Shown: piece after piece, positions 17,051 through 25,909 of the stretch
How positions within the stretch are numbered: position 1 is the stretch's first letter
Layout of the letters: each line of letters begins with the position of its first letter
From: Streptomyces sp. WAC06614
GTDB taxonomy: Bacteria > Actinomycetota > Actinomycetes > Streptomycetales > Streptomycetaceae
Assembly: GCF_003949795.1 (NCBI RefSeq)
Contig: NZ_RPRY01000028.1
Span: forward strand, 1-42,637
DNA: 42,637 nt
Reading direction: 5' to 3'
The notes under the pieces: generated by a model
Seen by the model: the letters and a program-made list of their open reading frames with translations, nothing else
Told to the model about the DNA's origin: nothing
The model's database searches: none
Program-made: the position numbers and the translations under genes

Positions 17051-17088
17051 GAAATCCGTGAGATCAAAGCAGCTCGACAACGGATTTC
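17051..17088. promoter_or_regulatory. Candidate AsnC-family operator, copy 2
   Basis: GAAATCCGT (17051-17059) and ACGGATTTC (17080-17088) are perfect inverted 9-mers separated by 20 bases, midway between the divergent dehydrogenase and regulator genes. A further pair TTCCG-N5-CGGAA lies at 17094-17108. Multiple half-sites next to the regulator gene fit Lrp/AsnC autoregulation and divergent control. Confidence 0.65.
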
Positions 17089-17136
17089 ATCGATTCCGGG
17101 TTGCGGAACTGTCGACTCCTCGTGCACAGTGATGAC

Positions 17137-17625
17137 GTGGTCAGTCGAAGCGCAGATACCAGGAACCGGCAGCCGTCCCCTTCGGTCGATGCTGTGTCGC
17201 TGGCGATCATCGAGCAACTGCAGGAGGACGGACGCCGTCCCTACGCGGCCATCGGCAAGGCCGTCGGCCTGTCCGAGGCAGCCGTGCGCCAGCGCGTGCA
17301 GAAGCTGCTCGACCAGGGCGTCATGCAGATCGTGGCCGTCACCGACCCGCTCACCGTGGGTCTGCGACGCCAGGCCATGGTCGGGATCAACGTCGAGGGC
17401 GATGTCGACCCGGTGGCCGACGCGCTGACCGCGATGGCCGAGTGCGAGTACGTGGTGATGACCGCGGGCTCGTTCGACCTGATGGTGGAGATCGTCTGCG
17501 AGGACGACGACCACCTGCTGGAAACGATCAACAAGAAGATCCGCGCGCTCCCCGGCGTGCGATCCACCGAAAGCTTCGTTTATCTGAAGCTGAAGAAGCA
17601 GACCTACATGTGGGGAACTCGATAA
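17137..17625 (+). CDS. Lrp/AsnC-family transcriptional regulator
   Basis: About 162 residues. The N-terminal helix-turn-helix spans LAIIEQLQEDGRRPYAAI and VGLSEAAVRQRVQKLLDQG. It is followed by an alpha-beta RAM effector domain (VGINVEGDVDPVADAL, EYVVMTAGSFDLMVEIVCED). Such proteins form dimers to octamers and bind multiple half-sites in response to small amines or amino acids. It stands two bases ahead of the aminotransferase gene and is divergent from an aldehyde dehydrogenase gene, so it is the likely local regulator of polyamine catabolism. The start is uncertain: GTG at 17137 is preferred, but the frame is open to 17101 and no clear ribosome binding site is visible. Confidence 0.85.
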   Translation: MVSRSADTRNRQPSPSVDAVSLAIIEQLQEDGRRPYAAIGKAVGLSEAAVRQRVQKLLDQGVMQIVAVTDPLTVGLRRQAMVGINVEGDVDPVADALTAMAECEYVVMTAGSFDLMVEIVCEDDDHLLETINKKIRALPGVRSTESFVYLKLKKQTYMWGTR

Positions 17626-17627
17626 CC

Positions 17628-18989
17628 GTGACCCAGGACCTGTCCAAGACCGCGTACGACCACCTGTGGATGCACTTCACCCGCATGTCCTCGTACGAGA
17701 ACTCCCCCGTCCCCACCATCGTGCGGGGCGAGGGCACCTACATCTACGACGACAAGGGCAAGCGCTACCTGGACGGTCTCGCCGGACTGTTCGTGGTCAA
17801 CGCCGGCCACGGCCGCAAGCAGCTGGCCGAGGTCGCCTACAAGCAGGCCCAGGAGCTCGCCTTCTTCCCCGTGTGGTCCTACGCCCACCCGAAGGCCGTC
17901 GAGCTCGCCGAGCGCCTCGCGAACTACGCGCCGGGCGACCTGAACAAGGTCTTCTTCACCACCGGCGGTGGCGAGGCCGTCGAGACCGCCTGGAAGCTGG
18001 CCAAGCAGTACTTCAAGCTCAAGGGCAAGCCGACCAAGTACAAGGTCATCTCCCGCGCGGTCGCCTACCACGGCACCCCGCAGGGCGCCCTGTCCATCAC
18101 CGGCCTGCCGGCCCTCAAGGCCCCCTTCGAGCCGCTGGTACCGGGCGCCCACAAGGTCCCGAACACCAACATCTACCGCGCCCCGATCCACGGCGACGAC
18201 CCGGAGGCCTTCGGCCGCTGGGCCGCCGACCAGATCGAGCAGCAGATCCTCTTCGAGGGCCCCGACACCGTCGCGGCCGTCTTCCTGGAGCCGGTGCAGA
18301 ACGCCGGCGGCTGCTTCCCGCCGCCGCCCGGCTACTTCCAGCGGGTCCGCGAGATCTGCGACCAGTACGACGTGCTGCTCGTCTCCGACGAGGTCATCTG
18401 CGCCTTCGGCCGCCTCGGCACGATGTTCGCCTGTGACAAGTTCGGCTACGTGCCGGACATGATCACCTGCGCCAAGGGCATGACCTCGGGCTACTCCCCG
18501 ATCGGCGCCTGCATCGTCTCCGACCGGGTCGCCGAGCCCTTCTACAAGGGCGAGAACACCTTCCTGCACGGCTACACCTTCGGCGGCCACCCGGTGTCCT
18601 CCGCCGTCGCCCTGGCCAACCTCGACATCTTCGACAAGGAAGGCCTCAACCAGCACGTGCTGGACAACGAGGGCGCCTTCCTCAAGACGCTGCAGAAGCT
18701 GCACGACCTGCCGATCGTCGGCGACGTCCGCGGCAACGGCTTCTTCTACGGCATCGAGCTGGTCAAGGACAAGGAGACCAAGGAGACGTTCACGGACGAG
18801 GAGACCGAGCGCGTGCTCTACGGCTTCCTGTCCAAGGCGCTCTTCGAGAACGGCCTCTACTGCCGCGCCGACGACCGCGGCGACCCGGTCGTCCAGCTGG
18901 CCCCGCCGCTGATCGCCGACCAGCAGCAGTTCGACGAGATCGAGCAGATCCTGCGCACCGTGCTCAGCGAGGCCTGGACCAAGCTGTGA
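17628..18989 (+). CDS. Class III aminotransferase, probable putrescine/polyamine aminotransferase
   Basis: A 453-residue PLP-dependent class III aminotransferase. YDHLWMHFTRMSSYEN and GEGTYIYDDKGKRYLDGLAG at the N-terminus, TGGGEAVETAWKLAKQY, the cofactor Asp in VSDEVICAFGR and the Schiff-base K283 in CAKGMTSGYSPIGA match the putrescine/beta-alanine:pyruvate transaminase group (SpuC-like). It probably takes an amino group from putrescine or a related diamine to give 4-aminobutanal, which the neighbouring dehydrogenases would oxidise. The GTG at 17628 has GGGGA upstream and lies two bases after the regulator stop; a GTG at 17610 would overlap it. A strong terminator follows. Confidence 0.88.
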   Translation: MTQDLSKTAYDHLWMHFTRMSSYENSPVPTIVRGEGTYIYDDKGKRYLDGLAGLFVVNAGHGRKQLAEVAYKQAQELAFFPVWSYAHPKAVELAERLANYAPGDLNKVFFTTGGGEAVETAWKLAKQYFKLKGKPTKYKVISRAVAYHGTPQGALSITGLPALKAPFEPLVPGAHKVPNTNIYRAPIHGDDPEAFGRWAADQIEQQILFEGPDTVAAVFLEPVQNAGGCFPPPPGYFQRVREICDQYDVLLVSDEVICAFGRLGTMFACDKFGYVPDMITCAKGMTSGYSPIGACIVSDRVAEPFYKGENTFLHGYTFGGHPVSSAVALANLDIFDKEGLNQHVLDNEGAFLKTLQKLHDLPIVGDVRGNGFFYGIELVKDKETKETFTDEETERVLYGFLSKALFENGLYCRADDRGDPVVQLAPPLIADQQQFDEIEQILRTVLSEAWTKL

Positions 18990-19028
18990 CAGCGGGCCGT
19001 ACGGCCCCCTGAGCAACGGTCCCCCACC

Positions 19029-19072
19029 CGGCCCGGATCCTCCGTTCGAGTGAGAACGAGGGGTCCGGGCCG
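19029..19072 (+). terminator. Strong factor-independent-type terminator hairpin
   Basis: A 19-position stem (19029-19047 with 19054-19072) around the loop GAGTGA: CGGCCCGGA pairs with TCCGGGCCG and CGTTC with GAACG. Between them are two G-U pairs and one mismatch. It lies 40 bases after the aminotransferase stop and has no T-run. Confidence 0.75.
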
Positions 19073-19098
19073 TGTGCTGCCGCTCCCGGGCAGCTTTG

Positions 19099-19118
19099 TC
19101 TCTTTACATCTCTTTACG
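19099..19118 (+). promoter_or_regulatory. Two TCTCTTTAC direct repeats one helical turn apart
   Basis: TCTCTTTACA and TCTCTTTACG are adjacent 10-bp direct repeats ending 54 bases before the ABC transporter start. The A/T-richer repeats and 10-bp phasing resemble a same-face activator site or a promoter element. No regulator is assigned. Confidence 0.4.
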
Positions 19119-19171
19119 GCGCCAGTGACCGATGCGGCTCCGCTTCGTTCCCCCGGACGGAGGTGTACGCC

Positions 19172-19909
19172 ATGGTGGCTCCCCCGGACAACGATGTGCT
19201 CTGGGCACGGTCCCTGCACTACTCCCACAGCGGCTCCACGGGCCTGATCGCCGTCTCGGTGAGCGTCCGCGAGGGCGAGGTCCTCGCCGTCACCGGCCCC
19301 CGCGGCAGCGGCAAGACCACCCTGCTGCGCTGCCTGTCCGGGCAGTTGCTGCCCGAACAGGGCGAGGTGTGGTTCAACAGCGTCCCCGTGCACACCATGG
19401 GCCCCCTCGCCCGCGAGCGGCTGCGCCGCGACCGGTTCGGCTGGATCGGCCCGGAACCGCAGCTCCTGCCCGAGCTCCGGGTCTGGGAGAACGCCGCACT
19501 GCCCCTGCTGATCACCGGGGCCGGCCACCGTACGGCCAAGCGCGTCGCGACCGAGTGGCTGGAGCGGCTCGACATCGCCGCCTTCGCCGGCAAGCGCCCC
19601 TCCGCCCTGAACCGGGCCGAGGCCCAGCGGGTCGCCCTGGCCCGGGCCCTGGTCAACGAACCCTCGGTGATCTTCGCCGACGAACCCACCGCCCCGCTGC
19701 ACCGTGCCGAGCGCGCCCTGCTGCTGCGCACCCTCACCACCGCGGCCCGCTCCCATGCCATCACCGTGGTCATGGCCACCCACGACGCCGACTGCGCGGC
19801 GGCCGCCGACCGGCGCCTGGCCCTGCTCGACGGACGCCCGGCCGAGACCGCCGGCCCCGTACCGCCGCACGGGCCGGAGGGGCAGGCAGCGTGCTCGCTC
19901 TCCGCCTAG
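19172..19909 (+). CDS. ABC transporter ATP-binding protein with degenerate motifs
   Basis: A 245-residue nucleotide-binding protein. Walker A (GPRGSGKTT), Walker B (VIFADEPTAPL) and the switch His (ATHDAD) are normal and place it with the MacB/LolD-type exporter group. The signature, usually LSGGQ, reads ALNRAEAQRVALARAL, and the Q-loop region reads FGWIGPEPQLLPEL, so two partner-contact motifs have drifted. The ATG has GGAGG eight bases upstream. The permease gene starts 19 bases before this gene ends. Substrate is unknown. Confidence 0.82.
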   Translation: MVAPPDNDVLWARSLHYSHSGSTGLIAVSVSVREGEVLAVTGPRGSGKTTLLRCLSGQLLPEQGEVWFNSVPVHTMGPLARERLRRDRFGWIGPEPQLLPELRVWENAALPLLITGAGHRTAKRVATEWLERLDIAAFAGKRPSALNRAEAQRVALARALVNEPSVIFADEPTAPLHRAERALLLRTLTTAARSHAITVVMATHDADCAAAADRRLALLDGRPAETAGPVPPHGPEGQAACSLSA

Positions 19910-20964
19910 TCCGCGGCTCCCGGCCCCTGGTCCAACTGCGCCGGCTGCTGGTCGCGGCGGCCTCGGCGGGTTCCGGGTTCCTGCTGCTGCACGTCCTGGC
20001 CGGCGCCCTCGACGACCCTGCCGGATCGTTCCCCCGCCTGCTGTGGGCCCTGGTCCCGCTCGCCCTGACCGTGCAGCTCGCCGTGGCCGTCGCCCGTACG
20101 GACCCGGCCACCCGGCCCCCCGAGGGACTGGACGCGGCCGGGCTGGGACCCCTCCGTCGGGCCCTGGTCGCGGCCGTCTCCACCGCCGTCTCCTGCACCC
20201 TGGGCAGCCTGCTGGCGCTGGCCGTCTTCCTGCACCTGCGCGGACAGCTGACCGGGCTGCCCTTCGACGGTGCCGGGACCCGACTGCTGCACGCCGACCG
20301 GCCGCTGCCCGTGGCCGCCGCGCTGACCCTGCTCGCCGTGCTGCCGCTGACCGCCTCCGCCGGCGCCGCCCTCGCCTCGCGGGTCCGCCCGCCGCGCACC
20401 CCGCAGGCCGACCTGCCCTGGGGCGTGGCCCTCACCGCGTGCGGGCTGGCCGTGGAGGCGTACGCGGGCCGCGGCACGGCCGGGATGCTGGCCGGCTGGT
20501 CCCTGACCGCCCTCGGCCTCGCCCTGGCTGGACCCGCCGTGGTCCACCTCGCCGGGGCCCTGGTGCAGACGGCCCGGCCCGGAGTGCTGCGCCTGCTGGC
20601 GGGCCGCGGCCTGCAGGAGGAGGCCGGCCGGCTGGGCCGGGCCCTCGGCGTGCTGTGCGCCGTCGCCGCCGGGGCGCTCGCCGTACCGGCGCTGCGCGAG
20701 CAGGGCGGCCTGGGGGCGCCGCTCGGCCCGCTGACCGCACCCGCCGCCGCCCTGGTCCTGCTCTGCGCCGCCGCCACCCTGCTGACCACCGCGGTCGAGG
20801 CCCGCCAGGCCCGGGCCGGCGCCCGCGAGGCACTGCTGGGCCTCGGCACCCCCGGGCGGGTCCTGCGGACGGCCGCCGCCCTGCGGGCGGGCGCGGTGCT
20901 CGTGGTGAGCGTCCCGCTGGCCTGGGCCGTGGCCCAGCTGACCTACCTGGCGCTGACCCGCTGA
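19891..20964 (+). CDS. ABC transporter-associated membrane protein (FtsX/MacB-like permease half)
   Basis: About 357 residues, rich in Ala and Leu, with seven or eight hydrophobic segments, for example LLVAAASAGSGFLLLHVLAG, LLWALVPLALTVQLAVAVA, and a final VLVVSVPLAWAVAQLTYLAL. The overall layout suggests the permease partner of the preceding ATPase, possibly a degenerate FtsX-type protein; no soluble periplasmic domain is obvious. The GTG start has GGAGG ten bases upstream and overlaps the ATPase gene by 19 bases, so translation is coupled. Confidence 0.75.
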   Translation: MLALRLVRGSRPLVQLRRLLVAAASAGSGFLLLHVLAGALDDPAGSFPRLLWALVPLALTVQLAVAVARTDPATRPPEGLDAAGLGPLRRALVAAVSTAVSCTLGSLLALAVFLHLRGQLTGLPFDGAGTRLLHADRPLPVAAALTLLAVLPLTASAGAALASRVRPPRTPQADLPWGVALTACGLAVEAYAGRGTAGMLAGWSLTALGLALAGPAVVHLAGALVQTARPGVLRLLAGRGLQEEAGRLGRALGVLCAVAAGALAVPALREQGGLGAPLGPLTAPAAALVLLCAAATLLTTAVEARQARAGAREALLGLGTPGRVLRTAAALRAGAVLVVSVPLAWAVAQLTYLALTR

Positions 20965-20987
20965 AGCCCACGCCGTAGGGTGTGCGG

Positions 20988-22094
20988 ATGGCCGACCGAG
21001 ACCACGCCGACTACGAGATCGAGACGCTCGCCGAGTTCGACCAGGTGGTCGCCCGCGGTTCGCTGAGCGGCTACCGCATCCAGTCGGTCAACCTGCTGGA
21101 ACGCACCTTCGCCCTGCTGTCCGCCGACACCTCCGCGGCCGTCTTCCTCGGCTGCCCGATGGAGCCCGACGCCGCCGCCAAGGTCCGGGCCGACGGCGCG
21201 ATGGTCTTCCCGCCGGTGCCGGACCTGCCCTTCGACCCGTACCGGGGGCTGCTGTACAGCCCCGAGGAACTGTTCACCGCGCTCCCCTCCGGCTACGACG
21301 CGACCCCGGACGCCCAGGCGTACGCCTGGTTCCAGGAGACCAGGTCCGACGGCGACGTCCTCGCGTCGATGCTGCGCGCCATCCACGACGACGCCGTCTC
21401 CGACGCCCTCGACGAGCACCTGCTCGGCGCCCGGGTGGTCGGAGTGATGGGCGGGCATGCGATGACCCGTGGCGGCGAGGACTACCGGGGCGCCGCCGAA
21501 CTCGGCCGGACCCTGGCCCGCGCCGGTCTGACCGTGGCCACCGGCGGCGGTCCGGGCGCGATGGAGGCGGCCAACCTCGGCGCCTACCTGGCCCCCGCCC
21601 CGGACGCGGCGCTGGGCGAGGCCCTGCGCCTGCTGGCCAAGGCGCCGTCCTTCACCCCGTCGGTCACCGACTGGGCGCAGGCCGCCTTCGCGGTGCGCGA
21701 GCGCTGGCCCGGCGGCGGGACGTCGGTCGGCATCCCCACCTGGTTCTACGGGCACGAGCCGCCGAACGCCTTCGCGAGCCACATCGCCAAGTACTTCGCG
21801 AACGCCACCCGTGAGGACGGACTGCTGGCCCGGTCGAACGCGGGCGTGGTCTTCCTGCCCGGCGCGGCGGGCACCGTCCAGGAGATCTTCGACAACGCGA
21901 CGCCCAACTACTACGAGTCCCGCGGCGAGCCGACCCCGATGGTGCTGGTCGACCGGAGGCACTGGACCGAGCACCTGCCGGCGTGGCCGCTGCTGCGCTC
22001 GCTGGCCCGGGACCGGTCGATGGAGGACCGGATCGCCCTGGTGGACTCCGTCACGGAGGTCCCGGAGGCGCTCACCGCAATGCGCCGGCCCTGA
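20988..22094 (+). CDS. LOG-family-like Rossmann-fold protein
   Basis: A 368-residue protein with a nucleotide-binding core: VVGVMGGHAMTRGGEDYRGA, then VATGGGPGAMEAANLGAYLA and FLPGAAGTVQEIFDN. These correspond to the LOG (lysine decarboxylase-like / cytokinin phosphoribohydrolase) motifs. The usual PGGxGTxxE reads PGAAGTVQE, with one Gly changed to Ala. An extra N-terminal region of about 140 residues precedes the core. Possible activity is hydrolysis of nucleoside monophosphates to base and ribose phosphate. The ATG at 20988 is preferred over the GTG at 20982. The gap to the upstream permease gene is 23 bases. Confidence 0.75.
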   Translation: MADRDHADYEIETLAEFDQVVARGSLSGYRIQSVNLLERTFALLSADTSAAVFLGCPMEPDAAAKVRADGAMVFPPVPDLPFDPYRGLLYSPEELFTALPSGYDATPDAQAYAWFQETRSDGDVLASMLRAIHDDAVSDALDEHLLGARVVGVMGGHAMTRGGEDYRGAAELGRTLARAGLTVATGGGPGAMEAANLGAYLAPAPDAALGEALRLLAKAPSFTPSVTDWAQAAFAVRERWPGGGTSVGIPTWFYGHEPPNAFASHIAKYFANATREDGLLARSNAGVVFLPGAAGTVQEIFDNATPNYYESRGEPTPMVLVDRRHWTEHLPAWPLLRSLARDRSMEDRIALVDSVTEVPEALTAMRRP

Positions 22095-22116
22095 GAGGCA
22101 ACTCCGCGGCCCGTTC

Positions 22117-22155
22117 TCACGTCTGGCAGAGGTACGCAAAACCTGCCACACGTGA
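22117..22155. promoter_or_regulatory. Imperfect dyad between LOG-like and DMT genes
   Basis: TCACGTCTGGCAG (22117-22129) and CTGCCACACGTGA (22143-22155) are inverted with 12 of 13 matches and a 13-base spacer. The right arm ends 12 bases before the next start codon. It could be an operator, a terminator of the LOG-like gene, or a leader hairpin limiting ribosome access. Confidence 0.45.
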
Positions 22156-22167
22156 ACGGAGCCACGC

Positions 22168-23097
22168 GTGCTCATAGGCCTGCTGACCGCCATCGCGGCA
22201 TCTCTCTGCTACGGAACGGGTTCCGTGCTGCAAGCCGTGGGCTCGCGCCGGGCCGCGCGCAGTTCCCCGGCCGCCGCCGGCGTGACCCAGCACGGCGGGC
22301 CCAATCTGGCGTCCACCGCCAAGGCCGCGATGACCTGGGAGTTCATCGTCGGCACCGTCCTGGACTTCGTCGGCTTCGGCCTGGGTGCGCTCGCCGCCCG
22401 GCTGCTGCCGCTGTTCCTGTCCCAGACGGTGATCAGTGCCAATCTGGTGATCACCGCCGTGCTGAGCGTGAAGCTCCTCGGCATCCGGCTGAACCGCAAG
22501 GAGTGGACCTCCATCGGCGTGGTCTGCGGCGCCCTGGTGCTGCTGGCGACCGCCGCGGGCGCGGAGGGCAGCGGACACACCCCGCTGTCGACGCACTGGT
22601 GGCTGCTGGCCGTGACCGTGCTGATCATCGTCGGCGGCACCGTGGCCGTCCGGCTGCTCGGTGGCCGGGCCGCGATCCTGGCCGGTCTGCTCTCCGGTCT
22701 CGGCTTCGGCGCACTGGGCGTCGGGGTGCGGGTGCTGAACGGCATCGACCCCTTCGACCTGGGCGCGCTACTCACCGACCCCGCGCTCTACGCGATCCTG
22801 CTGGCCGGCACCGGGGGCATGTACCTGCACACGGTGGCCCTGCAGATCGGCTCGGTGAACGGGGCCACCGCCGCGCTGGTCGTCGGCGAGACCGTGCTGC
22901 CCGGCGCGATCGGCGTGCTGTGGCTCGGCGACGCCTCCCGCCCGGGCCTGGCCTGGCTCGCGGTGGCCGGCTTCGTCCTGGCCGTGGCCGGCGCCGTGGC
23001 CGTCGCCTGGTTCGGCCAGCACGAGGCCGAGCCGGACCGGACACCGGAGCCGGAGCGCGAGCCGGAGCCGAATCCCGAGCCGACGCCGGTTCCGTAG
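22168..23097 (+). CDS. DMT/EamA-family membrane transporter
   Basis: A 309-residue integral membrane protein with about ten hydrophobic segments. It begins with the DMT-like LIGLLTAIAASLCYGTGSV and ends with a second EamA-like half (LAVAGFVLAVAGAVAVAW). A charged tail of Glu-Pro repeats (PEPEREPEPNPEP) closes the protein. The GTG start directly precedes the first span. The family covers small-molecule exporters and metabolite carriers; the substrate is unknown. It is convergent with the thiamine transporter ATPase gene, only 42 bases away. Confidence 0.82.
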   Translation: MLIGLLTAIAASLCYGTGSVLQAVGSRRAARSSPAAAGVTQHGGPNLASTAKAAMTWEFIVGTVLDFVGFGLGALAARLLPLFLSQTVISANLVITAVLSVKLLGIRLNRKEWTSIGVVCGALVLLATAAGAEGSGHTPLSTHWWLLAVTVLIIVGGTVAVRLLGGRAAILAGLLSGLGFGALGVGVRVLNGIDPFDLGALLTDPALYAILLAGTGGMYLHTVALQIGSVNGATAALVVGETVLPGAIGVLWLGDASRPGLAWLAVAGFVLAVAGAVAVAWFGQHEAEPDRTPEPEREPEPNPEPTPVP

Positions 23098-23139
23098 CGT
23101 CGCAGGGCCGCCCGGCCCGTACGCGGCCGCGGGGGCGGG

Positions 23140-24179
<1,040 letters not shown>

Positions 24180-24180
<1 letters not shown>

Positions 24181-25838
24181 CAGAACTCTCCCGAGGTCTT
24201 GTCGGATCGCAGTCGCTCCAGCACCAGCAGGGACACCGCGCACACCAGCATCAGAATCGTGCTCAGGGCCATCGCCTGGCCGTAGTTGAGCTCCCCCGCC
24301 CGCCCGAGCAGCCGGGCCACGGCCACCGGCAGCGTCGGGTGGTCGGGCCGGGCGATGAAGACGGTCGCCCCGAACTCGCCGAGCGAGACCGCGAAGGCGA
24401 AGCCGGCGGCGATCAGCACCGCCCGCCGCACCAGCGGCAGGTCCACCTCCCGCCAGGCCCGCAGCGGGGAGGCCCCGAGCACGGCGGCGGCCTCGCGCAG
24501 TCGGGCGTCGACCGCCCGCAGCACCGGCAGCATGGTCCGCACCACGAACGGCACCCCGACCAGGGCCTGGGCCAGGGGGACCAGGATCCACGAGGTCCGC
24601 AGGTCCAGCGGCGGCTCGTCCAGGGTGATCAGGAAGCCGAAGCCGACGGTCACCGCGGACACGCCGAGGGGCAGCATCAGCAGGGCGTCGAAGCCCCGGA
24701 CGAACGGGCCGCCCGGCCGCGACAGCGCGGCCGCGGCCAGACCGCCGACGACCAGGGCGATGGCGGTGGCCGCGAGGGCGTACCGGAGCGAGTTCCCGAC
24801 GGCCTCCAGCGGCGGCACCAGGAAGGTGCCGGTGGCCCCGGCGTCCGTCAGGGCCCGGTAGTAGTCCCAGCCGTAGCCGCCGGGCGCGTCGAAGGACCGT
24901 TCCACCAGCACGGCCAGCGGCAGCACGATCAGCAGGGCGACGGTCAGCAGCACCCCGCCCAGCAGGATCCGCTGCCCGGCCCCGCGCGGCGGGCGCGCCG
25001 TGCGGGCCGGGTCGACCAGCTTCAGCGCCGTCTCGCGCCGGCGCACCGCCCACGCGTGGATGCCGAGGATCGTCCCGAGGGCGGCGAACTGCACGAGGGT
25101 CAGCACGGCCGCGGTCGACAGGTCCAGCAGTTGGGCGGTCTGCCGGTAGACCTCCACCTCCAAGGTGGCGTACGAGGGCCCGCCGAGGATCTGGACGATG
25201 CCGAACGAGCTGAAGGTGAACAGGAACACCATCAGCGAGGCGGCGGCCACGGCGGGGCCGAGGGCGGGCAGCGTCACCCGGCGCCAGGCCGCGAACCGGC
25301 CGGCGCCCAGGACCCGCGCGGCCTCCTCCTGCCGTGGGTCGAGCTGGGCCCACAGGCCGCCGACCGTGCGGACGACGACCGCGTAGTTGAAGAAGACGTG
25401 CGCGAGCAGGATCGCCCACACGGTGGTGTCCAGCCGCCCGCCTCCCAGCTCGTCGAGCAGTCCGCCCCGCCCGACCAGCGCCAGGAAGGCGCTGCCGACG
25501 ACCACGGTCGGCAGCACGAACGGCACGGTGACCACGGCCCGCAGCACCTGCCGCCCGGGGAAGTCCAGCCGGGCGAAGACATAGGCGCCGGGCAGCGCGA
25601 TCACCAGGGTGAGCGCGGTGGAGGCCAGCGCCTGCCAGGTGGTGAACCACAGCACCTCGGCGATGTCCGGCCGGGTCAGCACCTCGCCGATCCGGCCGAG
25701 CTGCCAGCCGGTGTCGCCCCGGAGGCCCCGGCCGACGATGGCGGCGACGGGGTAGGCGAAGAACAGGGCGAAGAAGGCCAGCGGCACCGCCATCAGGGCG
25801 AGCCGCACCGCCGTCGCCCGGCCCCGGCGGCCGGTCAC
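24180..25838 (-). CDS. thiP: Thiamine ABC transporter permease, ThiP-like fused permease
   Basis: About 552 residues containing two BPD-permease halves in one chain, as in ThiP and iron permeases. EAA loops occur twice: EEAARVLGAGRFAAWRRVTL and REAAAVLGASPLRAWREVDL. Roughly twelve membrane spans are expected. The start is uncertain: the frame is open to a GTG at 25946 inside the binding protein gene, but that would translate the GGCCGGCC-rich spacer into a low-complexity Pro/Arg/Gly leader. A GTG at 25838 lies just before the first span and is preferred. Neither has a convincing ribosome binding site. Confidence 0.85.
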
Positions 25839-25839
25839 C

Positions 25840-25900
25840 GGCCGGCCGGCCGGGGGCGAGCCGGCCGGCCGGGGTCCGGTCGGCCGGCCGCCGGCCGGCC
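25840..25900. repeat. Cluster of five GGCCGGCC palindromes between thiB and thiP
   Basis: GGCCGGCC occurs at 25840, 25844, 25863, 25882 and 25893, just after the thiB stop. The copies can pair with one another into stable stems in the transcript. The place, right after a binding-protein gene and before the permease, is where stabilising or attenuating stems set unequal expression in other ABC operons; that role is inferred. Confidence 0.7.
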
Positions 25901-25909
25901 GGGAGCCCG

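Noticed and set aside
23098..23139. GC-rich inverted bits between the DMT and thiQ genes as a bidirectional terminator
   Set aside because: The arms are short and interrupted; at this base composition such pairing is expected by chance.
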